From assembly GCA_000442015.1 (NCBI GenBank), contig KE561054.1, positions 62,001-126,000 on the forward strand: a DNA stretch of 64,000 nt. The letters run 5' to 3'. The notes below the pieces were generated by a model, which worked only from the letters and a program-made list of their open reading frames with translations, was not told the origin of the DNA and did no database searches. A program made the translations under genes and the position numbers. The stretch comes from Rozella allomycis CSF55 (Eukaryota > Rozellomycota). Position 1 is the stretch's first letter, and each line of letters opens with the position of its first letter. This document shows positions 55,119 to 64,000 of the stretch, piece by piece.

Positions 55119-56703
55119 TTATGACTTATTTGTTTGTATCAAAAATGCAAGGCGACTGCAAATTTCATCTATTATAAAATTGACAAAGAGATTACTGCAA
55201 TCATTTTCCGAAGAAGCTTCAAAATCCAAAGGCAATATTTGGCCTTCATTATNGGTTTATTAAGTAGCATACACGATTGAATTTGACCTACGTGATAAGA
55301 AACCTATTTCATATTTGTTCATAATAGTACCGTTCGATTAGTTTCAAAAAAGTATTTGGATTCCGAATTTATTAAATGCAAATAATCTCCATCGATAGCT
55401 AAAATTTTCTCATGCTTGGTGCCAAAGGTCATTGGGACACGTTTAAAGACAACAAATTGCTAATAATGAATTTATGTATGTCAATACTTTATAATTTGAT
55501 GCATATTCGCCAGTACGTAAGGTTTGGTTCGACTTTAACGATAAATCAATGATTTCGTCTGGGGGCCTTAAAAATATATCCCCGGCTACTCTGAATTTTC
55601 GTAAATTTTTACCGCTTATTCCACGGTCTTTTCTCAATAAATACAATTCCGTTACATTCAACTGTCCAGCAGTTTTATGCAATGGTACATCTGTTTTTGT
55701 GTCACTCATTTTCAAAGTGTAATCATCAGGGCTAACTTTACGTTTTTTGCATACAACATTCAACACTTGTTGAAACGTCATTTCATCGGTGACAGTTATC
55801 GTTGTGGTTTGGCGAACTTCTAATGTACTGTAAACATGAACTTTAATGTATTGCTTCCTCTTTTCTTGCCCCTGTTCTATGTCTATATTGTTTTGTAAAG
55901 AGCTTTACCATTCATTCTATCAACGCATAGAGCAAATGCATCAAATGAAAATTTTTGAATATTTCGATTTTTATCCAAGGCTCGTTAATTCGTTTTAATG
56001 ACCTTACCTGGAAAATCTTCGTCAGCCGTCCCATCATCTTCAGTTATACGCAACGAATAAGAACCAACACTTTTCGAGGGCAATGATACTTTTCCTTCTT
56101 CAACACACCGATAAAGTATGTAGCCAATAACATTTTCAACTGTGGCACTCTTGTTGACACATATAGATATTGAACGATATCGAGACTCTTCTGGATTGGC
56201 AAAAGCGAGCCAAATCTTTAAAGTTATGCCTTCATTTTTACTAACACCCTTTCATCGTCGATTTATTAGTTTACAAATATTCGGTATTGTTTCTCAAAAG
56301 GGTTGATATGTTGTCCTTTTTGTTGAAACAGCTTTGAAAGATTTGAATGAGTAGCCAATGTAATGCACTCACTCTTCTGTAGTGACAAATGCAAGTTTAA
56401 ATCTGTATCATTAGAAACACTCTTAGCTGATTCTTCATCTTCCTCTTGAGCCGCATTAATAAAATCTTCTTCAATGGGTGTTTTATTCTCGATTATTTCT
56501 TGCCTGTTCAATATCTTAAATTCTTCTGTGTAATTTATCACTGGTGACAAGCGTTCTTCAGTATAAAAATGTTTATCATAATATAAAGTGTTTTTTTCTA
56601 CTGATCTTGAGAAATTAAGGCCATTTGATTTTATATTTTCTAATTTCACGCCACAATGTCTTATTTTCCCAATCAAGTAGTCAAAATCATTCAAAAGAGA
56701 CAT
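55119..56703 (-). CDS. AVO1: SIN1/AVO1, TORC2 subunit (CRIM, RBD, PH)
   Basis: TORC2 component that recruits AGC-kinase substrates. The N-terminal exon has SNLSKLFQQKGQHINPFEKQ, the pre-CRIM motif. The next exons give a CRIM domain (ITLKIWLAFANPEESRYRSI-like reading and DGTADEDFP). Then comes a Ras-binding-like segment, NVVCKKRKVSPDDYTLKMSD and TELYLLRKDRG with NLRKFRVAGDIFLRPP. The last exons form a PH domain starting QFVVFKRVPMTFGTKHEKIL and IDGDYLHLIN, and end near EICSRLAFLIQTNKS at 55119. One ambiguous base (N at 55253) lies in the 3' exon. Divergent from the S6-kinase gene with about 116 bases between the starts. Confidence 0.82.
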
Positions 56704-56819
56704 TCAGAAAATTCAAAAAACTAAAGGCATATTTTAAAGTAAATAAATCTAAATATATGGCATAACTTTAAGAAATTCGTTGATAAACCCTTGACTGTTT
56801 TTTCTTTGTAAACAAGCTG

Positions 56820-58325
<1,506 letters not shown>

Positions 58326-58333
58326 AGAATTAG

Positions 58334-59195
58334 TTAAATATTTATTTTAAAATCATTTAGTCTTTCATCATCCCAACTCAGAAATTGGCCTGAAAGTTCA
58401 CGGGGAGCCTCAATTGCTAATTTGGCTAGAACATGACTTGATATATCTACACTTATCCTATTGTCTTTAATATATTCATAATCAGACTGACTCATGCAGT
58501 CTTTACCTAATCCAATGAATTTGATTCCATTACCATTTTCCAATGCGAAATCAGTCATGCTTGTTTTAACCACCCCCGGTCTAACTGCGACGCTTACTAT
58601 GTCTTTTTCTTCAATTGAAAGCTGTTTATTAAGCATATTCATAGAAGCTTTCGTGCTGAATGATTAATTGATGATTGCATTACCAACAATATCCCAACCA
58701 TCCCATATACGCATTTTCGGCTGCTCCAGAACTTACATGAACAATTCTACCCTTAGATTGCCGAAGTAAAGGTAAAAACTTTTGTAGTAATGATATCAAG
58801 GAAAAGAAATTGACATCGAATTGCCTAGTTGAAAATATTTTTAATGGCACTATACCTTTGTAATAAATTCATGTCTAACAATTGTATTCTTTCAATTGGT
58901 TCAATAACCCTTTCGTAAAGCTCATGACTACGTGTTACCCAGCATTTAAAACAATTCCGTCGAGCTTTCCGTATTCCTGCTGAACTAAATTTAAGATGCT
59001 CTCCAAAGTAGCTGGATCGGTCACGTCGCCAACAACGTAAGAAAAATCGCCCTTATATTTTTCATTTGCAAAGTCCTGCATTGGTGATTCCGACCTTGAT
59101 ACACCAACCACATGAACTCCAAATGTTCTTAAATGTTTGCATATAGCGAATCCAATTCCTCTCGAGGCCCCAGTAACAAGAATCACTTTTGTCAT
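58334..59195 (-). CDS. Short-chain dehydrogenase/reductase (fungal Irc24/sepiapterin-reductase-like)
   Basis: NAD(P)-binding Rossmann-fold oxidoreductase. Start MTKVILVTGASRGIGFAICK with the TGxxxGIG cofactor motif; VVGDVTDPATLESIL and LDGIVLNAG give the second site. The serine of the active-site triad is in VSSGAAENAYMG. A 28-nt intron splits the catalytic YxxxK, giving YCCTKASMNMLN. The last exon has VRPGVVKTSMTD and ends SWDDERLNDFKINI at 58334. The pattern resembles yeast YIR035C/Irc24-type SDRs. The 3' end is 8 bases from the S6K stop. Confidence 0.83.
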
Positions 59196-59321
59196 TAATA
59201 ATTTTCAAACTTTTTCCAAAAAAATATTATATAGTTTCCGCCGTTGACTTTTATTCCCAAGCCTATAAAATTCGTTTGTTTACAACTAAAACGAAAACAA
59301 GCCCTACGCGATTTAACTTTA

Positions 59322-61138
59322 ATGTTTAATTTTAAGCATTTTCAAAGAGCTGGATTCTTTTCACAAAAGTCAAAGCTTTATAGCTCTTTCAAAAGCAAAA
59401 CGTTCAATTTTAATAGCTACATTTTCATTTTCATTGGAGCCACCACGACTGCACTGGCTTATAAATACTATGTTTCGAATTCAATCGTGGCGGCAGAGAG
59501 CGGGGAGAAAAAACCAAAGTTGGTTGTACTTGGTACAGGATGGGGCTCGGTTGCAGTAAGGCGTGCGTTTAGGTCAATTCTAGCTTCTTAAAAAATTGGA
59601 TCCCCATCAATATGATGTTACTGTTGTATCTCCCCAGAATTATTTTTTATTTACGCCATTGCTCCCATCTGCAATTGTGGGGACAGTCGAAAGCCGGAGC
59701 TTGGTTGAGCCCATACGGAAAATCTTAAGGCCTCTTGACGGCGATTACTTGGAGGGTGTGGCGGAAAGTGTAAATCTATCTATTAGACATGATGCAGGTC
59801 AACTTGGAAAACAAAACTGTGACAGTATCGGGTTCTAACAAGACAAAGTTTGAAGTGCCTTATGACAAATTAGTTATTGCTGTTGGTGCAAATGTTAACA
59901 CCTTTGGCATACCTGGTGTAAAACGTATGTTATTTATGTATGGCAAAGTAGAACACTGCTTCTTTATGAAAAACGTTTCTGATGCCATTGGTATTAGAAA
60001 TAAACTGATTGATTTGTTTGAAAAGGCCAATCTGCCAACTACAAGTCAAAAAGAAAAGAATAGGCTGTTGTCATTTGTTGTTGTTGGCGCGGGACCTACA
60101 GGGGTGGAAACTGCGGCAGAAATATCAGACTTTATCAACGAAGATGTTCCAAAATATTATAAAAACATAAAAGCAGAAGATATCAATATAACTGTTCTTG
60201 AGGGTCTTGATCGGATCTTAAATACCTACGATAACAAGATTGCCGAGTACACTGAAAATCTTTTTAAAAGACAAAACATTAAAATAATTAAAAAAGCTAT
60301 GGTATCTGAAGTTAATGATGGTGATATTGTCTACAAAGACACGGCAAACGATAAGATGGTTAAGATACCTTATGGTTTATGTGGTAATAATGTTTAGCTA
60401 TAAATATGAGTTTGGAGCGGCGGAATTGGGGTCAACCCATTTGTCAGAAGATTTATGGACAATATTCCAGAACAAGAGAATAGTCGAGCTCTTTTGATTG
60501 ATAGTAGACTTCGCGTGAAAGGAACATCTGATATTTACGCTTTAGGTGATTGCTCCTCAATTGATCTTCCCCGCATCAAGAAAGCCGCCTTGGACCTTTT
60601 CAAACAAGCAGACAAAGATGGAAGCAACTCAATTTCTTTTGAAGAATTAAGTGAATTGGTTGATGTGGTCGACAAACATCATCCTCAAGTCGGCCTTCAT
60701 TTTCGATACATCAAGGAAATCTTTCAAACGTACGACAAGGATAAAGATGGAATGCTTTCTATGCCTGAATTCACTTCGATGCTGGAAGAGGTTGATAAAA
60801 AGCTTAAGACAATTCCCGCGACAGCCCAAGTTGCAACACAGCAAGGCGTGTACTTGGCAAGAAAACTGAATGAGCTTTCAGAGACAAAGTTTACCCAAGC
60901 TGAAGTGGAAATGACACCGTTTAGATATCATCATTTAGGTTCATTGGTCTATATCGGCGAAGATCAAGCATCCATTGACTTTGGAGGGGATTTATCAATG
61001 AGTGGCTATTCAACTTACTGGTTGTGGCGATCAATATATTTGAGCGAATTGGTGTCGATGAGAACAAGAATGCTTGTAGGATTTGATTGGTTCAAAAAAT
61101 TTGTATTTGGAAGAGATATAAGCCATGTAACTCAATAA
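59322..61138 (+). CDS. NDE1: External alternative NADH dehydrogenase with EF-hands (NDE type)
   Basis: Type II NADH:ubiquinone oxidoreductase that feeds electrons to quinone without pumping protons. N-terminal presequence and one TM helix (IFIFIGATTTALAYKYYV), then LVVLGTGWGSVA (FAD site), a short intron, YDVTVVSPQNYFLFTPLLPS, and the second dinucleotide site SFVVVGAGPTGVETAAE. It later has DIYALGDCS. An inserted EF-hand pair, QADKDGSNSISFEE and YDKDKDGMLSMPEF, identifies the Ca-regulated external form known in Neurospora and plants. The C terminus has the membrane-anchoring SGYSTYWLWRSIYLSELVSM. Start at the ATG at 59322; the longer frame begins at TTG. COX4/5 follows in the same direction after 55 bases. 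Confidence 0.9.
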
Positions 61139-61193
61139 AGTTGTGTATTACATTTATGTTTTCTTCTTTTGTAAATAAATACCCCGGCTAAAC

Positions 61194-61728
61194 ATGAACT
61201 CTATTCGCAATTCGTTATTACAAGCACCTTTGAAACCATCTTTGATCCATTTTAGAAATTATAGTCTTGTTAAAGATATTAAGACAGTTCCATTCAACAA
61301 GAAATACCTCCAAATGACTGAGCAGGAAAGACATGATTTAATGCAAGAATGGAAGGAAAAAATGAGAACAGACGATTGGAGAAATTTTACGATTGAAGAA
61401 AAACAAGAAGGTAATTTATATAATTCATGTCCACAGTTTACCTCTTAGCATTTCCATTGCCACCACCTGCAAGAACAGTCAACAAATTTACATTGTTGCT
61501 TGGCTGCGTTGGCGGAATAGCATTTTCTTACATATTAATGAATACAATTCAGTCTTTTGGTAAGCAGTTTGTGCCGATGAAACCTTAGGCAATGGAAGGC
61601 ACCGATTAGACACGCCAGAATATCGTAAACTCAGACACGAATGGCGTGACAAAAATGGTATTAATCCGATCTTTGGACAAGAAGATCATTTTATCCCCCC
61701 AAGATTTGACCCAAATTTGGATGAATAA
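61194..61728 (+). CDS. COX5: Cytochrome c oxidase subunit IV (fungal Cox5)
   Basis: Nuclear-encoded complex IV subunit of the mitochondrial inner membrane. Presequence-like start MNSIRNSLLQAPLKPSLIHF, then matrix segment MTEQERHDLMQEWKEKMRTD and WRNFTIEEKQE. A 38-nt intron leads to the exon starting AFPLPPPARTVNKF, and the single TM helix LLLGCVGGIAFSYILMNTIQ. A further intron gives GNGRHRLDTPEYRKLRHEW and the C-terminal NPIFGQEDHFIPPRFDPNL. Stop at 61726-61728. Shares the respiratory theme with the upstream NDE gene. Confidence 0.87.
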
Positions 61729-61804
61729 ACCTTGAATCAATGTTTTAATTTGCTTCAATTTTAGAGTATAGAAAATGGAACAGTTTATTCAATTAAAAAA
61801 CGTA

Positions 61805-62842
61805 TCAACCAGATTTATTTAGAATGACAATTTTACCACGAGTTCTCCCAGATTTACTTTCTTTATAAGCCTCTTCTACCTCTTCAAGTGAACATTGCTT
61901 GCCTACATATGGAATAATGCCATTTCGCTCCACGAAATCAGCCATTTCTTGAAAATATGAATCGTTTAGGTATCCTAACAAAATTTTATAGCGAATAGAA
62001 CCGAATAACTTTTTCCCTAGGATTCCAAATCCCAATTTTACAAAACTTGAAAGTGAAGGGGATTCGTCAGGAGGGCCGGTAATGGTGATGAATAGGCCAT
62101 TTTTTCTTAACATACCTTTAGACGCTAAATTGTAATATTCACCTCCACCTACACAGTCTACACAGAGGTGGAAAAAGTCCTTTTTAGTTTCCAGTTGTTT
62201 TATCAAGTCACCTTTTGTATAATCAACAACAACGTCAATGCCTATATAGTTTTTCATAAATTCTGCATTTCTGGTACTACAAATTCCCCAAATTTGGCCC
62301 ACGCCCATCTTTTTCAGGATTTGACATGTAAAGATGCCTACTCCTCCAGAACAACCGATCACGATCACATTCTTTGAAGAATTATTTTTAACTTCAAAGG
62401 GATCAAGCCTACCATTGACAACTAGACAGTACCAGGCTGTCGTTCCACAAACACCAATTGTCGCAGCTTGGCTCCATTCAAATTCCTTTGGTTTTTTTCT
62501 TACAGAATCTTTATCGACGTTTAATTTAACAAACTCTGCTTGTGTGCCATCACTTTCCGGTGAATGAAGTTTTCCATACACTTCATCTCCAACTTCAAAT
62601 TCAGTGACACCTTCTCCCTTGGCTACAATAACACCAGCATAATCTAAGCCAAGAGTATGAGGGAGAGATATTTTCAAGTATGTTTTCATGTAACCTCCTG
62701 CCACCTTCCAATCTACTGGGTTAATTGATGAAGCAATAACCCTCACTATTATCTCTTTGCCATGTGTTATCTTAGGTTCTTCTCTATCCAAAACTTTGAT
62801 ATTGCCATCCATTGCATAATGGCTTGCCACGACTGCCTTCAT
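61805..62842 (-). CDS. Zinc-independent quinone oxidoreductase / MDR-family enoyl reductase
   Basis: Intronless frame of 345 residues. N-terminal GroES-like part with INPVDWKVAGGYM and LPHTLGLDYAGVIVAKGEGV, then GDEVYGKLHS; Rossmann core VIVIGCSGGVGIFTCQIL with CSTRNAEFMK. The catalytic zinc ligands of alcohol dehydrogenases are absent. The end SLEEVEEAYKESKSGRTRGK and IVILN is typical of QOR/RTN4IP1-like proteins. No obvious mitochondrial presequence. Intronless, unlike most neighbours. Confidence 0.83.
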   Translation of the reverse strand: MKAVVASHYAMDGNIKVLDREEPKITHGKEIIVRVIASSINPVDWKVAGGYMKTYLKISLPHTLGLDYAGVIVAKGEGVTEFEVGDEVYGKLHSPESDGTQAEFVKLNVDKDSVRKKPKEFEWSQAATIGVCGTTAWYCLVVNGRLDPFEVKNNSSKNVIVIGCSGGVGIFTCQILKKMGVGQIWGICSTRNAEFMKNYIGIDVVVDYTKGDLIKQLETKKDFFHLCVDCVGGGEYYNLASKGMLRKNGLFITITGPPDESPSLSSFVKLGFGILGKKLFGSIRYKILLGYLNDSYFQEMADFVERNGIIPYVGKQCSLEEVEEAYKESKSGRTRGKIVILNKSG

Positions 62843-63054
62843 TGCTTTTATTGTGCAAAATTAACTTAATTAAGAAATCTTGAATATCAATAATACAATA
62901 TCGAAACTTTGCTATTCAAATTTTTAGTTTTGGTATTAAGTATAGTTACTTGAAGGATAATAGATAATATTTGATAATATTTGGCGGCTCCTATAATGTT
63001 AATATTCGCAATGTAAACTATTCTCATTAAAAATGTTTTAACCAATTTTATTCT

Positions 63055-63971
63055 TTAAACTGTGTTTATCTGAGAATTTGTTTCAAAAATATAACCGTTG
63101 CCTTTGTAGCTCGCCACAGGTAAAAGCCACAGTAGGGGACGATTACCGAAAACCTTTCAAAGGTATAATAAGAGTTTTACTTGAAGAAAATTTTCTCTAT
63201 TTCCTAGATCAAAAACGTTTGCACCGGATGATGTAAATCCAAATCTACTCTTCTCCATACTCTCTATCGTCGTTTTGTTTTTAAGTATTAGTTGCAAATG
63301 GTAAATAAGCAGAATAAATACCGTAAGACCGAAAAGTCCGCTCCCTAAAATACAGAACATCCATTGGAGATTATCGGTATCCCAGTTTTTAGATAGGTCC
63401 CTTGAAACATCTGCTATAGCAGGTGCGAGGACAATTAAAATGCTCAAACAGTACAATGACAAATACCAGAGAAACAAAATAAAAAATTTGTAATTCTTGA
63501 ATCCAACACAATTATTTACCCATGGGCAGTGGTGGTCCATTTTCAAAACACACTTTTTACAAACAGAGCAATGGTGGCACCTGTCTGGTTTAGGAGCATC
63601 GCACTTTCTGCAATATCTTTCTTTTCCATTTTCTTTTCTAGTAATACTTGGTGGGTTTCCAGTCGGAGCAAAATCCATACTTGATGATGATGGACACCCG
63701 GGATTCACGAAACAAGTTTTTAAATAGGAAACAATTAAAAGAACAAATAAAATATGGTAAAATATGACGAAAATGTAAGCATTTGTCTTTTGGACTGCTT
63801 CTGGAAGCCAGTGTTTCGCTGTTGTTAAATATTATGTTAAATCATACCACAGTAGGAAAAAATAATAACATAGTAGCTCCAAAGTATTAGAGAAATCGCT
63901 ATTAAAAAAGGAATCGCATTTGCAATGATTGAAAAGACTTTTGCGCCTCGTTCAAAACTGTGGCTGGCCAT
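63055..63971 (-). CDS. DHHC palmitoyltransferase (Pfa3/ZDHHC2-15-20 type)
   Basis: Complete integral membrane S-acyltransferase. Start MASHSFERGAKVFSIIANAI and TM1 (PFLIAISLILWSYYVIIF); a 29-nt intron, then TM2 (YIFVIFYHILFVLLIVSYL). The cysteine-rich domain has YCRKCDAPKPDRCHHCSVC and CVLKMDHHCPWVNNCVGFKN. Two more TM segments follow (FFILFLWYLSLYCLSILIVL; GSGLFGLTVFILLIYHLQLI), then the TTxE motif KNKTTIESMEK and NRENFLQ. A 27-nt intron rejoins to VFGNRPLLWLLPVASYKGNG, the PaCCT-type end, with the stop at 63055. This second DHHC enzyme is canonical in spacing, unlike the one at 5.7-6.6 kb. Confidence 0.88.
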
Positions 63972-64000
63972 GACAGTCGGGGTGGAGAACAAAAAATAGA

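Overview
The window is gene-dense eukaryotic nuclear DNA: about 45 protein genes in 64 kb, packed on both strands and usually 15 to 200 bases apart. Base composition is AT-rich. I see no tRNA, rRNA, CRISPR, transposon or virus. Nearly every multi-exon gene is cut by GT-AG introns of only about 22 to 35 nt, mostly 26 to 29, so many true proteins appear as short broken reading frames. I rebuilt over 30 introns by hand from family alignments; most splice sites below are my inference.

The gene set points to an early-diverging, zoosporic fungus. It includes AK7, an adenylate kinase of motile axonemes, together with a fungal-type BNI4-like C terminus, GID7, EDE1, SAD1, PAC1, a TORC2 AVO1/SIN1 and a Ca-binding external NADH dehydrogenase. 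The compact AT-rich genome would fit Rozella (Cryptomycota), but that name is inference only.

Layout. 1-11.9 kb: RPC82 (runs off the left edge), PGAP1/BST1, an EFA6-type Arf GEF, a DHHC acyltransferase, a LIM-binding-like protein, AK7, SUS1/ENY2 (four exons, 96 aa), USP39/SAD1 and a small unknown. 12-24.5 kb: a KH protein, a zinc-knuckle protein, GID7/WDR26, PAC1/LIS1, mitoribosomal mL44, TRM5, PP2A B56 and a PANK4-like kinase-DUF89 fusion. 24.8-42.6 kb: an orphan 7TM protein, HUT1, RPN8, class I HDAC, a WD40 protein, SLC25A39/MTM1, ASH2, a BRD8-like bromodomain protein, a YMC-type carrier, a LASP-like LIM-nebulin-SH3 protein, an unidentified spliced gene, SMPD4, the BNI4-like protein and FAN1. 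42.9-64 kb: Dicer, EDE1, a p38-like MAP kinase, TBCB, striatin, YPT1, an orphan membrane protein, SIN1, S6 kinase, an SDR, NDE, COX4/5, a quinone oxidoreductase and a second DHHC enzyme.

How they fit together. Mostly housekeeping functions are mixed without operon-like order. Themes recur: endocytosis and secretion (EFA6, EDE1, YPT1, two DHHC enzymes); signalling (MAPK, S6K, SIN1, B56, striatin); chromatin and transcription (SUS1, HDAC, ASH2, BRD8, RPC82); microtubules (PAC1, TBCB, AK7); RNA silencing (Dicer); and mitochondria (mL44, MTM1, YMC, NDE, COX). Signals most worth a second look are the p38-like kinase with an SGY activation loop, the PANK4-like fusion with altered phosphatase residues, the single compact Dicer, the LASP-like protein, an outlier intron in PAC1, and two divergent genes whose likely start codons overlap.
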